58,058 bases of DNA, from positions 1-58,058 of the forward strand of contig JAKAIE010000006.1 in NCBI GenBank assembly GCA_021814475.1, read 5' to 3'. This document shows, one piece after another, positions 9,148 to 17,462 of the stretch. The DNA comes from Nitrospirota bacterium (GTDB lineage: Bacteria > Nitrospirota > Thermodesulfovibrionia > Thermodesulfovibrionales > UBA6898). A program made the translations under genes and the position numbers. The notes below the pieces were generated by a model. That model was not told where the DNA came from. It did not search any database and saw only the letters and a list, made by a program, of their open reading frames with translations. The stretch's first letter is position 1, and each line of letters begins with the position of its first letter.

Positions 9148-10011
9148 ATGTACAGGATTCTGAAGAAGGAAGTCCTCAGCGATGTCGTAAAGCTGATGGA
9201 GATCGAGGCGCCGCATGTCGCCAGGCGCGCACGGGCGGGCCAATTCGTCATAGTGCGTATCGACGAATTCGGGGAGCGGATCCCCCTGACGATCGCGGAC
9301 TACGACCGCGACAGAGGCGCCATAACGCTCATATTTCAGGAACTCGGCAAGTCCACAATCCAGCTCGGCCGCCTCCGGACAGGCGATTCAATCGCCTCTT
9401 TCGCAGGGCCGCTTGGCCACCCCACCGAGATAGAAAACTACGGGACCGTCGCCTGTGTGGGCGGCGGTGTCGGCATCGCCCCGATCTACCCGATTGCCCG
9501 CGCGCTGAAACAGGCCGGCAACAGGGTGATCTCGGTCATAGGCGCCCGGACAAAGGAACTTATCTTCTGGGAAGAAAAGATGCGTGCGGTGTCGGACGCA
9601 CTGATAATCTGCACTGACGACGGCTCACACGGACGGAAAGCTCTTGTCACCGAACCGCTGAAGGAACTCCTCGAAAACCGGGAGATGAAGATTTCCCGTG
9701 TCTGGGCCATCGGCCCTGCGATCATGATGAAATTCGTCACACTCGCAACCCGGCCCTATACGGTGCCGACCACGGTCAGCCTGAACACAATAATGATAGA
9801 CGGCACAGGCATGTGCGGCGGGTGCAGGGTCCTGCTTGAGGAGGGCTCAAAGTTCGTGTGTGTCGACGGGCCTGAATTCGACGGCCACAAGGTCGACTGG
9901 GACAATCTCCTTTCGCGGCTCACCTTTTACAGGGACGAAGAGAAAAGGGCCCTCGACCTATACAACCACAAATGCAACCTCGACAAGGCGACCGTAGCGG
10001 AGGACAGGTAA
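9148..10011 (+). CDS. NfnA/SudB-type flavoprotein subunit (ferredoxin:NADP or sulfide dehydrogenase-like)
   Basis: A 287-residue ferredoxin-NADP-reductase-like protein: FAD domain with RIPLTI (45-50), NAD(P) domain with GGGVGIAP (105-112), and a C-terminal [2Fe-2S] site with CGGC (C223, C226) and C238. Size and motifs fit the small subunit of NfnAB transhydrogenase, also described as sulfide dehydrogenase SudB. NfnAB couples NADH, NADPH and ferredoxin by flavin-based bifurcation. An AGGAGG box precedes the ATG. Its stop codon overlaps the start of the partner subunit gene by one base (TAATG), so the two are translationally coupled. Confidence 0.88.
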   Translation: MYRILKKEVLSDVVKLMEIEAPHVARRARAGQFVIVRIDEFGERIPLTIADYDRDRGAITLIFQELGKSTIQLGRLRTGDSIASFAGPLGHPTEIENYGTVACVGGGVGIAPIYPIARALKQAGNRVISVIGARTKELIFWEEKMRAVSDALIICTDDGSHGRKALVTEPLKELLENREMKISRVWAIGPAIMMKFVTLATRPYTVPTTVSLNTIMIDGTGMCGGCRVLLEEGSKFVCVDGPEFDGHKVDWDNLLSRLTFYRDEEKRALDLYNHKCNLDKATVAEDR

Positions 10012-11462
10012 TGGGTGAGCTTACGATGCAGGAACGCATGAAGATAAAGAGGCACGCTATGCCGAACCAGGACCAGGAGGCGCGTCGCGGGAATTTCAGC
10101 GAGGTGGCGCTGGGGTATACCGCTGAGATGGCCAGGAAAGAAGCCGACCGCTGCCTGCAGTGCAAAGACCCGCAGTGCATCAAGGGCTGTCCTGTAGGCG
10201 TCATGATACCGCAGTTCATTAAGGCCCTGAGGGAAGGAGACATGGTCAAGGCCGTCGAGTGGATGAAGGTAAAGAACAATCTTCCGGCCGTATGCGGCAG
10301 GGTCTGCCCTCAGGAGGTCCAGTGCGAAGGCCACTGCATCCTCGGCAAAAAGGGCGAGGCCGTCGCCATAGGACGCCTGGAGAGGTTTGTCGGCGACTTC
10401 GAACTTGAACACAGGACCTGTCCTCTGGTGAAGGCGGCCGGCACCGGGAAAAAGATCGCGGTGGTCGGCTCCGGTCCGGCAGGCCTCACCTGTTCGGTCG
10501 ATCTCGCCCGCCAGGGCCATCACGTCTCGATGTTCGAATCTCTGCACGGGCCAGGCGGAGTGTTGATTTACGGCATCCCGGAGTTTCGGCTTCCCAAGTC
10601 CGTTGTCCACGGCGAGATCGGGTACGCAGTGGACTGTCTCGGCATAGAACTGAAGACAGACCATGTGATAGGGCGTTCCTTCACCCTGGGCGAACTCCTC
10701 GAAGACTACGATGCAGTATTCCTAGGCACCGGGGCCGGCCTCCCTTCCTTCATGCGCATACCCGGCATAAACCTCAACGGCGTGATGTCGGCAAACGAGT
10801 TTTTGACCCGCGTCAACCTTATGAAGGCATACCAGTTCCCTGACTATGACACTCCGGTGAGGATCGGGAAGAAGGTCGCCGTGATCGGCGCCGGCAACGT
10901 CGCCATGGATGCGGTGCGGTGCAGCGTGAGATTGCAGAGGATCCTGGCGGAGCGCAATGCAACCGCCCCGGGAGAGGCACACATCGTCTATCGCCGCTCC
11001 TCCGGAGAGATACCGGCGAGAATGGAAGAGTATCACCACGCGCGCGAAGAAGGCGTGATCTTCGACCTTCTGACCAATCCCGTCGAGATCCTCGGGGATG
11101 AAAAACGGGCGGTCAAGGGCTTACGCTGCATACGGATGGAGCTCGGCGAACCCGACAAGTCAGGAAGACGTCAGCCTGTCCCTGTTGAGGGATCCGAGTT
11201 CGTTATGGATGTCGATACGGTCATCATGGCTCTCGGGACCAATCCGAACCCGATTGTTTTTGTGGATGCCGAAGGGCTCGACCGGACAAGGCAGGGGACT
11301 GCGGTCGCCGATGCCGCAACCGGAAGGACGATGAAGAAACGTGTCTGGGCCGGCGGCGACGTGGTCACCGGAGCCGCAACAGTCATCAGCGCAATGGGCG
11401 CCGGCAAGCGCGCGGCGGCCGATATCAATGCCTTTCTGAAGGGAGAAAACACCTGGGACTGA
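10011..11462 (+). CDS. NfnB/SudA-type subunit (glutamate-synthase small-chain-like oxidoreductase)
   Basis: The start is placed at the ATG that overlaps the upstream stop, giving 483 residues. Two N-terminal [4Fe-4S] sites are visible (C48, C51, C56, C60 and C95, C99, C105, C109), followed by an FAD-binding GSGPAG motif (153-158) and a second nucleotide-binding GAGNVAMD motif. This is the layout of GltD-family proteins such as NfnB and SudA. With the preceding gene it should form a cytoplasmic heterodimer exchanging electrons between NADPH, NADH and ferredoxin. True NfnAB and SudAB activity cannot be told apart from sequence reading alone. Confidence 0.88.
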   Translation: MGELTMQERMKIKRHAMPNQDQEARRGNFSEVALGYTAEMARKEADRCLQCKDPQCIKGCPVGVMIPQFIKALREGDMVKAVEWMKVKNNLPAVCGRVCPQEVQCEGHCILGKKGEAVAIGRLERFVGDFELEHRTCPLVKAAGTGKKIAVVGSGPAGLTCSVDLARQGHHVSMFESLHGPGGVLIYGIPEFRLPKSVVHGEIGYAVDCLGIELKTDHVIGRSFTLGELLEDYDAVFLGTGAGLPSFMRIPGINLNGVMSANEFLTRVNLMKAYQFPDYDTPVRIGKKVAVIGAGNVAMDAVRCSVRLQRILAERNATAPGEAHIVYRRSSGEIPARMEEYHHAREEGVIFDLLTNPVEILGDEKRAVKGLRCIRMELGEPDKSGRRQPVPVEGSEFVMDVDTVIMALGTNPNPIVFVDAEGLDRTRQGTAVADAATGRTMKKRVWAGGDVVTGAATVISAMGAGKRAAADINAFLKGENTWD

Positions 11463-11535
11463 GCAGGAAGAAGGTTGACCACTGCGATTTTTTGAGATAT
11501 ATTAAAGTATCATAGTTTAGAAAGCAGGCAACTTT

Positions 11536-11724
11536 ATGAAACTGGAGCAGTATATACGGGCAATCGCCGGGACCTTTATCCTGATTTCCCTTGCCCTGGG
11601 ACACTTCGTCAACGAGTACTGGTATTTCTTCACCGCCTTCGTCGGCGCAAACCTGCTGCAGTCGGCATTCACCGGATGGTGCCTGATGGAGAACATTCTG
11701 AAAAAGCTGGGTGTGAAGGAATAG
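11536..11724 (+). CDS. Small DUF2892-like membrane protein
   Basis: A 62-residue protein with two hydrophobic stretches (about 11-25 and 31-45) and a charged C-terminal end. Length and the 'R.IAGTFIL...FVGANLLQSAFTG.C' pattern fit the YgaP-like DUF2892 family of small inner-membrane proteins, sometimes fused to rhodanese domains. Function is unknown. It has its own ribosome-binding box (AAGCAGG) and a terminator right after it. Confidence 0.7.
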   Translation: MKLEQYIRAIAGTFILISLALGHFVNEYWYFFTAFVGANLLQSAFTGWCLMENILKKLGVKE

Positions 11725-11765
11725 TCCGGAGCGGGGAATAATCCCCGTCCGGCTTTCTTTTTGTC
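11725..11765 (+). terminator. Intrinsic terminator after the DUF2892-like gene
   Basis: A stem of about 11 bp with one bulged base (CCGGAGCGGGGA with TCCCCGTCCGG) closes on an ATAA loop and is followed by a T-rich run CTTTCTTTTTG. Confidence 0.75.
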
Positions 11766-11790
11766 CCCGACCGGGGAGCAGTATTTACCC

Positions 11791-12138
11791 TCAGCAGGGT
11801 ACGTAATTGATCGTATAGTCGTGCCGCCTGAAGGCATCCTGGAAGTTCTTCTTTTCCTCGGGGCTAAGGAAGTTATATAAAGCCACAACCTTCTCCTTTG
11901 ACCGTTCCTCCGTGCAAGTGTACCGGTAAAGATCCTTTTTGAGGTTATCAGGCATCGTCGTCTCCGACAGGATCTGCTCAAGGTCACCGCTTCTGCAGAG
12001 CATCTCGTACAGGCTGTCGCTTTTCCGGCCGAGATAATATGCCCGAGTGCCTTTACTGATGATAAAGGTCGTGGGGCCACAGCCGGCAAACACGACCGCA
12101 AGCATGCACACGACAAGAATCCTGAACCATAACCTCAT
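11791..12138 (-). CDS. Small lipoprotein of unknown function
   Basis: A 115-residue protein with a signal peptide and lipobox ending in VFAGC at Cys20. The mature part is mostly helical and charged, without a recognised domain. The ATG is chosen because it overlaps the TGA of the upstream thioredoxin gene (ATGA), implying translational coupling. A longer frame reaching back into that gene is only read-through in the wrong frame. Probably membrane-anchored on the periplasmic side; any link to redox folding is inference from the neighbour. Confidence 0.65.
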   Translation of the reverse strand: MRLWFRILVVCMLAVVFAGCGPTTFIISKGTRAYYLGRKSDSLYEMLCRSGDLEQILSETTMPDNLKKDLYRYTCTEERSKEKVVALYNFLSPEEKKNFQDAFRRHDYTINYVPC

Positions 12139-12677
12139 TGCTTCCTCCCTTTGCCCAGCAGTTCCTGAATTTTTCGCGAAAAGCCTGCAGAACCGAAGTC
12201 CGTCCTGCCGATGATCCGCCCGGCTATGATGCCGTTCCTGTCGACAACGATCGTCGTCGGCATCCCTATTACAACATACTTTCTGATGAATACAGATCCC
12301 CCCGTCTCCAGCAGCACCGGATACCCTACGGGTGTCTTTTTCAACACTTCCAGCACAGGCTCTTTTTTCCGGTCCGCAGTGATACCGAGCACGATAACAT
12401 CCGCCTTTCTGTTCCTTTGATAAAAGGCGTTGAGAGAGGGAAGTTCCTCTATGCACTCGGGACACCAGGTAGCCCAAAAATTGAGCACCACGACCTTTCC
12501 CCGGAAATCGGCGAGATGATATGTCTTTCCGTCCAGCCCGGCCAGTTCAAAATCAGGTGCAGGGGTTCCTGTCTGTTCCGGAAAAGCCCTGCCCGGCATG
12601 CCAAGCTGCAGCACAAGAACCATTGCGAGACTGATGAAGAAGGGCAATGCACATCGTTTCACGGTTATGAATCCCAT
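12135..12677 (-). CDS. TlpA/ResA-type periplasmic thioredoxin
   Basis: 180 residues with an N-terminal membrane anchor or signal (about 10-30) and an AhpC/TSA-like thioredoxin fold. The active site is WCPEC (C72, C75) and a cis-Pro loop GMPTT follows near residue 138. Such proteins reduce disulfides outside the cytoplasm, for example in apo-cytochromes during c-type cytochrome maturation. That would suit the multiheme cytochrome encoded at the end of the window, though no maturation cluster is adjacent. Confidence 0.85.
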   Translation of the reverse strand: MGFITVKRCALPFFISLAMVLVLQLGMPGRAFPEQTGTPAPDFELAGLDGKTYHLADFRGKVVVLNFWATWCPECIEELPSLNAFYQRNRKADVIVLGITADRKKEPVLEVLKKTPVGYPVLLETGGSVFIRKYVVIGMPTTIVVDRNGIIAGRIIGRTDFGSAGFSRKIQELLGKGRKQ

Positions 12678-12705
12678 GAATTAATAGTAACACAGGCAGG
12701 CAGGA

Positions 12706-12745
12706 AAGAAAAAAGCCCCTGCGCGCTCACACAGGGGCTTTTTTC
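12706..12745. terminator. Bidirectional intrinsic terminator after folD
   Basis: AAGCCCCTG (12713-12721) pairs with CAGGGGCTT (12732-12740), with A residues on one side and T residues on the other. On the minus strand it ends the folD transcript before the thioredoxin gene begins. Confidence 0.75.
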
Positions 12746-12775
12746 CGGATACTTTTAAGGGGCTGCCGGACAGTA

Positions 12776-13684
12776 CTACTTAACCCCGGCGTGCAGCTTC
12801 GCGGACTTCACAGTATTTTTCATCAGCATGGTGATAGTCATAGGTCCGACGCCTCCGGGCACCGGGGTGATCGCACCGGCAATCTCCTTGGCTGCGTCGA
12901 AGTCGACATCACCTTTGAGGATCGGGACCATCTTTCCGGTCTTTTCGCTCTTCTTCTCCCCAACGCGGTTGACGCCAACGTCGATCACGCAGGCCCCCGG
13001 TTTGATCCATTCGGGCTTTACCAGCCCCGGAACCCCGGCCGCCACGATGAGGATGTCGGCCCGCTTGCAGTGGGCCTCAAGATTCTTTGTACCGGTATGC
13101 ACGATCGTCACCGTCGAGTTCGCGCCCTTGCCCTTCTGGAGCATGATATTGGCGATAGGCTTTCCGACGATGTTCGAGCGGCCGACAACGACCACCTCCG
13201 CGCCCGAGGTCTCGAACCCGGCCCTGACGATCAGTTCCTGGATCCCCGCGGGCGTGCAGGGAAGGAACTTCGCCTCAGCACCGCCGATCATAAGGCGGCC
13301 CACATTGACCGGATGAAAACCGTCGACATCCTTGTCCGGATCTATGGCGTTGAGGACCTTCTTTTCATCGATGTGTTTCGGAAGAGGCAACTGGACAAGG
13401 ATCCCGTGAATTGTTGCATCCTTATTGTATTTGTCAACGAGGGCAAGGAGATCAGCCTCAGAGAGGTTCTCGAGCTGATCATCCTGGATCGAATGAAACC
13501 CGAGCTCATGGGCGGTCTTCTGTTTGCCGGTCACATAACTCACCGAGGCCGGATTGCTGCCGACCAGTATCGTCACCAGACCCGGGACGACTCCGTGCTT
13601 TTCCTTCAGCTCCGCGACTTCCTTCTTGAGTTCTTCACGTATCTGCGCGGCCACTTCAGTACCGCTGATGATCTTTGCTGACAT
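12776..13684 (-). CDS. folD: Bifunctional methylenetetrahydrofolate dehydrogenase/cyclohydrolase
   Basis: 302 residues with the family signature SYVTGKQK containing catalytic Lys54, a VVGRSNIVGKP nucleotide-site motif and a C-terminal PVPGGVGPMT motif. FolD interconverts methylene-, methenyl- and formyl-tetrahydrofolate with NADP(H) in the cytoplasm. It supplies one-carbon units for purines and formylmethionine, and in some anaerobes serves the Wood-Ljungdahl methyl branch. folE lies 12 bases upstream on the same strand, giving a short folate-related operon. Confidence 0.95.
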   Translation of the reverse strand: MSAKIISGTEVAAQIREELKKEVAELKEKHGVVPGLVTILVGSNPASVSYVTGKQKTAHELGFHSIQDDQLENLSEADLLALVDKYNKDATIHGILVQLPLPKHIDEKKVLNAIDPDKDVDGFHPVNVGRLMIGGAEAKFLPCTPAGIQELIVRAGFETSGAEVVVVGRSNIVGKPIANIMLQKGKGANSTVTIVHTGTKNLEAHCKRADILIVAAGVPGLVKPEWIKPGACVIDVGVNRVGEKKSEKTGKMVPILKGDVDFDAAKEIAGAITPVPGGVGPMTITMLMKNTVKSAKLHAGVK

Positions 13685-13696
13685 GTGTATCCTCCT

Positions 13697-14260
13697 TTAA
13701 TCCCTGTTTTTTATGAGTTCCAGCAGTTCCTGCCGTGTCGATTCCTTTGACCTGAAGAGTCCCCTCACCGCCGATGTGACCGTCCTGGCCCCCGGCTTCT
13801 TGATCCCCCTCATCGAAAGGCACATATGCTCGGCGTCGATGATCACCATAGCCCCCTTCGGCTTCAGCTTATCCATGATCATATCCACCAACTGCGCCGT
13901 GAGCCTTTCCTGCACCTGCGGCCGCTTGGCAAAAATCTCCAGTGCCCTCGCAAGCTCACCAATGCCGGCGATCTTCCCTTTGCCCGGGATGTACGCGACA
14001 TGGGCCCTGCCGATAAACGGCAGCAGATGGTGTTCGCAGACCGAGTGAAACGGGATGTCCTTGAGGAGCACGAGTTCGTCGTGGCTTTCGCCCTCTATAT
14101 GCTTCAATATCTCCTCTGTCGGCGTCTCGAGCCCGGAGAATATCTCCTGGTACATCCGCGCAACCCGGCCCGGGGTATCTTTGAGTCCGGGTCTCTCCGG
14201 GTCTTCACCGATTCCTTCAAGGATCAGCCTCACACCTTTTTCTATCTTTCTGAGGTTCAT
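13697..14260 (-). CDS. folE: GTP cyclohydrolase I
   Basis: 187 residues, normal for the family. Zinc ligands C75, H78 (in [10 protein letters not shown]) and C147 (in EHMCLSMRG) are present. FolE converts GTP to dihydroneopterin triphosphate, the first step of tetrahydrofolate synthesis. It is followed at once by folD, which uses the folate product. The zinc ligands argue for the FolE1 type rather than the zinc-independent FolE2. Confidence 0.95.
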   Translation of the reverse strand: MNLRKIEKGVRLILEGIGEDPERPGLKDTPGRVARMYQEIFSGLETPTEEILKHIEGESHDELVLLKDIPFHSVCEHHLLPFIGRAHVAYIPGKGKIAGIGELARALEIFAKRPQVQERLTAQLVDMIMDKLKPKGAMVIIDAEHMCLSMRGIKKPGARTVTSAVRGLFRSKESTRQELLELIKNRD

Positions 14261-14325
14261 ATCAAGGTTTGGATTTTAGCATGAGCGCGGCTGTATGTCA
14301 AAACGGGGAGGACGGCGAAGACGCC

Positions 14326-15351
14326 TCATGATGCAAGCTTCTTCCTGACAAATCCCTCGAGAAGTCTTATCTGCCGGAACAGACTCTCGAACTCCCCGAA
14401 ATGGAGCGACTGAGGCCCGTCCGATACCGCCCGCTCAGGGTCCGGATGGACCTCGATCATGACACCATCGGTGCCCGCCGCGATCGATGCCAGGGCCATC
14501 GGACCTACCAGTTTCCTTTTGCCGGTTGCATGGCTAGGGTCGAATATGACAGGCAGATGGGACATCGCCTTGACCAGAGGGATGACCGCGAGGTCCGCGG
14601 TATTCCGCGTAGCGGTCTCGAAAGTCCTGATGCCCCGTTCGCAGAGGATCACGTTCGGATTCCCTCCAAGCAGAATATACTCCGCCGAGGCAAGCCACTC
14701 CTCGACCGTGGCGGAGAGCCCCCGCTTCAGAATAACAGGGTTTCGCGTCTTCCCTACTTCGTTCAACAGGTCAAAGTTCTGCATGTTCCTGGCCCCCACC
14801 TGGAGAATATCGATATGTTCGGAGACCAGACCGACATGCTCGGGGCTCACCACCTCCGTCACCACCAGGATGCCTGTATCTTTGCGCACCTGATCCAGAA
14901 GTCGGATGCCTTCTTCGCGCATGCCCTGAAAACTGTGCGGGCTCGTCCTGGGTTTATAGGCGCCGGCCCTCAATACCGGGACCCCGAGTTTCTTCAGAAA
15001 CCCCGCGGACGCAGCGATCTGTTCCCGGCTTTCTATGGCGCAGGGGCCTGCGATCACGAGCAGGGGCGACTTCCCGCCCACGGTCGTCCTGCCCGCGAGT
15101 TTCACCACTGTATCGTGAGGATGAAAATCCCTGCTCACCAGTTTATACGGCTTCGTGACATGAATGATCTCGAGGACCGCCCTGTTTTCGCGGAATGGTC
15201 CGTCGTCGATCCACCCCTGATTGCCGATCACCCCGATCGCGGTGCGCTCGGCCCCGGGGATCGCCACGGGCCTCAGACCGAGGTGTTCGATCGTTTTGTT
15301 GATATTCTCTATATCCTTCTTCTTCGCGGAATGATGCAGGACTATCAGCAT
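14326..15351 (-). CDS. aroF: 3-deoxy-7-phosphoheptulonate (DAHP) synthase, AroF/T. maritima type
   Basis: 341 residues: an N-terminal ferredoxin-like regulatory domain (about 1-70) and a TIM-barrel synthase domain beginning with IAGPCAIES (100-108), with KRGLSATVEEW and CERGIRTFE further on. This is the type I-beta form in which the N-terminal domain mediates feedback inhibition by aromatic amino acids. It condenses phosphoenolpyruvate and erythrose 4-phosphate at the start of the shikimate pathway. A GGAG box lies 6 bases before the ATG. No other shikimate gene is adjacent. Confidence 0.93.
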   Translation of the reverse strand: MLIVLHHSAKKKDIENINKTIEHLGLRPVAIPGAERTAIGVIGNQGWIDDGPFRENRAVLEIIHVTKPYKLVSRDFHPHDTVVKLAGRTTVGGKSPLLVIAGPCAIESREQIAASAGFLKKLGVPVLRAGAYKPRTSPHSFQGMREEGIRLLDQVRKDTGILVVTEVVSPEHVGLVSEHIDILQVGARNMQNFDLLNEVGKTRNPVILKRGLSATVEEWLASAEYILLGGNPNVILCERGIRTFETATRNTADLAVIPLVKAMSHLPVIFDPSHATGKRKLVGPMALASIAAGTDGVMIEVHPDPERAVSDGPQSLHFGEFESLFRQIRLLEGFVRKKLAS

Positions 15352-15390
15352 GGACTACTCCTTGGCACTGATTGATTCAGACTGATCCTA

Positions 15391-16236
15391 TTATACATCA
15401 TCCCCGGCGCTGCGTATCAGCGTGTCATCGTCATCGGAAAGACGGTACGTCCGGTCCGGGGGATGCCCCGGGGACTCTCCCCTTTCCTGAAATTCACGAA
15501 AGATGAATGGCCGCGTCGCGGCCGGCAGTTTCGGGTCTGCATACAGGTCCCTGAGGTCCGTGGTCTTCATCGTCCGGATGAACTTCACCACCTCCGTCAT
15601 CGGCGTGTGGAAGTTCCTGATGAGCGCAAACCTCACGTAATAGCGCAGAGACCATTTCTGATGGGAGGCGATCTGTCTGACTACCGGGCCGGGCGTCGCC
15701 TGGCGGTTGATGATCCTGCAGAGATTACCTTCGGTCAGCGATGGACTGTCCAGGCATATCCGGATAGCCCCTTCATCCCCCTTTTCCATGATCGCCAGAA
15801 TGATGGAAGCGCTGGCACGCCGCGACAGCGCCTTCAGGATCCCTGAAGGCATACCCTTCAGCCGGTCCGTGATCATCACCTCCACTCGCTGGCGCACGGT
15901 GACCGGGACATTGCGGTCTCTGGTGATATCGGATAGGTCGAGAATATGGATATGCTTCAGGAGAGAGAAGATTGCGCGCACCGGGGTCTTCGGATTCCTG
16001 CTGAGGGCGACCTTAAGCTTATAGTTGTCACGGAAACGCCGGTCGTCCGCCAGCAGCCCGAGAACCTCTGAAGGGACATTTCGCCGTTTTGCGACGGAGA
16101 CAGCCATCTCCTCGCTGAAATGAGGGTTGTAAAGCGCATTGGTGAGTACTTCGGGATGGGGGTCCCGGATCAATCGCCAGAGTTCCTCCTGCCCGGCGGT
16201 CAGCGACTGCCTGATCCTTTCCTCGATAGGTCGCAC
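15391..16236 (-). CDS. Helical repeat protein of unknown function
   Basis: 281 residues read from a GTG start with an AGGGA box. The protein is almost wholly helical, with recurring units such as 'DPHPEVLTNALYNPHFSEE' and 'SRNPKTPVRAIFSLL' that resemble leucine-rich-variant or HEAT-like repeats. The C-terminus is disordered and acidic (SDDDDT). No enzyme motif is seen. Such repeats usually mediate protein binding. It is downstream of nothing on this strand and may be monocistronic. Confidence 0.6.
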   Translation of the reverse strand: MRPIEERIRQSLTAGQEELWRLIRDPHPEVLTNALYNPHFSEEMAVSVAKRRNVPSEVLGLLADDRRFRDNYKLKVALSRNPKTPVRAIFSLLKHIHILDLSDITRDRNVPVTVRQRVEVMITDRLKGMPSGILKALSRRASASIILAIMEKGDEGAIRICLDSPSLTEGNLCRIINRQATPGPVVRQIASHQKWSLRYYVRFALIRNFHTPMTEVVKFIRTMKTTDLRDLYADPKLPAATRPFIFREFQERGESPGHPPDRTYRLSDDDDTLIRSAGDDV

Positions 16237-16373
16237 TCCCTATTGTACGACGCCGGAGACCTCGGGGCAACAGGAAAAGACAGTATCAGGCAGGCTGCGT
16301 CCCGGCCGGTCACCGGCCCTGTATACCTAATATCCTTCGGCCCCGCGACAACGCGTAATAATGCCGTATACGT

Positions 16374-16402
16374 TTGATATTTTCACTGCAAACTGTTAAA
16401 TT
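16374..16402 (+). promoter_or_regulatory. Candidate sigma-70 promoter of the amidase/MamK-like operon
   Basis: TTGATA and TAAATT are separated by 17 bases. Transcription would begin near 16409, which favours the ATG at 16434 (or 16452) as the true start of the amidase. Confidence 0.5.
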
Positions 16403-16433
16403 GTCATTATTCACCATGGCACCCCGTTTTCCC

Positions 16434-17462
16434 ATGAAAAAAGAGCATCGGATGAGGCAGGATATCCTGCGCGGTGTCTACGAAGATAACCTCAGGATCA
16501 TCGGCAAGGGGCATGCCGCGATCTATAAACATCGTTATTATCTTCCGCGGAGACTCCTTATCCCGCTCCTCTTGTCTATCCTTATCATAATTTCCCAAAG
16601 CAGTCTGGTCTCCGCCCCCTTTCTCCCGGAAAAATATCTTCGGACTCTTGCGTCCGTGAAGACCTTAACTGCGGGTTCAGCCGCAGGAGACGGTCCGTCC
16701 GACTACAAGGCATTCATCGGCGCCCCGGGCGTACCGATAAGCCGCGTCTTCGGCCTCGGCGTAAAGACGATCATGCTCGATCCCGGGCACGGGGGCGCCG
16801 ATAACGGCACCAAGGGGCATCTGGGGACAAAGGAAAAAGACCTGGCACTGGACATCGCCAGAAGACTGAAAGACCGCCTGATGAAAGACGGCGGATTCAA
16901 CGTCCTTATGACGCGGGAAGGGGATACAACCCTGCCTCTCAATAAACGGGTCGAACTGGCGAAGAGGAGCAGGGCTGACCTCTTTCTCTCGATCCACCTG
17001 AACTATCTGCCCTCGCGGCCGATCAACATGATCGAGACCTACTATTTCGGCCCTTCCTCCGACCCCAATACCCTGAAACTTGCCGAGCAGGAGAACGCCG
17101 ATTCCAGTTATGGCATGAGCGATTTCAGGAAGATCATCGAGAAGATCGAGGAGACACTGAAGCTCCAGGAATCGCGGCAATTTGCCGCCTCCATCCAGAA
17201 AAAGCTCTTCATGAACATCAAGCGGGAGAACGGCGCGGTCTACGACTTCGGAGTGAAACGCGCCCCGTTCGTCGTGCTGCTCGGCGCCGACGTGCCCGCC
17301 GTGCTGGCAGAGGTCTCCTGCCTCAGCAACAACGAAGAGGAAATAAAACTCGGCAACGCGCAGCATCGCGAGAACATCGCCCGATATCTTGAACTAGGCA
17401 TCCTAGACTATCTCAATAAAGGAGACGCAACCTATGAAGCAAGACGACAGCCGGAAAGATGA
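16434..17462 (+). CDS. N-acetylmuramoyl-L-alanine amidase (Amidase_3), membrane-anchored
   Basis: About 342 residues from the chosen ATG; other in-frame starts at 16416 and 16452 are possible and none has a clear ribosome-binding box. A single membrane segment lies near residues 41-60. The amidase domain has zinc ligands H119 (LDPGHGG), E134 and H188 (SIHLN) and the catalytic E293 (AEVSC). It would cleave the amide bond between MurNAc and the stem peptide in periplasmic peptidoglycan. Its last 29 bases overlap the start of the MamK-like actin gene, an arrangement suggesting coordinated expression of wall hydrolase and filament. Confidence 0.85.
   Translation: MKKEHRMRQDILRGVYEDNLRIIGKGHAAIYKHRYYLPRRLLIPLLLSILIIISQSSLVSAPFLPEKYLRTLASVKTLTAGSAAGDGPSDYKAFIGAPGVPISRVFGLGVKTIMLDPGHGGADNGTKGHLGTKEKDLALDIARRLKDRLMKDGGFNVLMTREGDTTLPLNKRVELAKRSRADLFLSIHLNYLPSRPINMIETYYFGPSSDPNTLKLAEQENADSSYGMSDFRKIIEKIEETLKLQESRQFAASIQKKLFMNIKRENGAVYDFGVKRAPFVVLLGADVPAVLAEVSCLSNNEEEIKLGNAQHRENIARYLELGILDYLNKGDATYEARRQPER

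Noticed and set aside
12139..12477. 5' extension of the small lipoprotein gene to 228 codons.
   Set aside because: The extension is the thioredoxin gene in another frame; the lipoprotein signal peptide starts at 12138.
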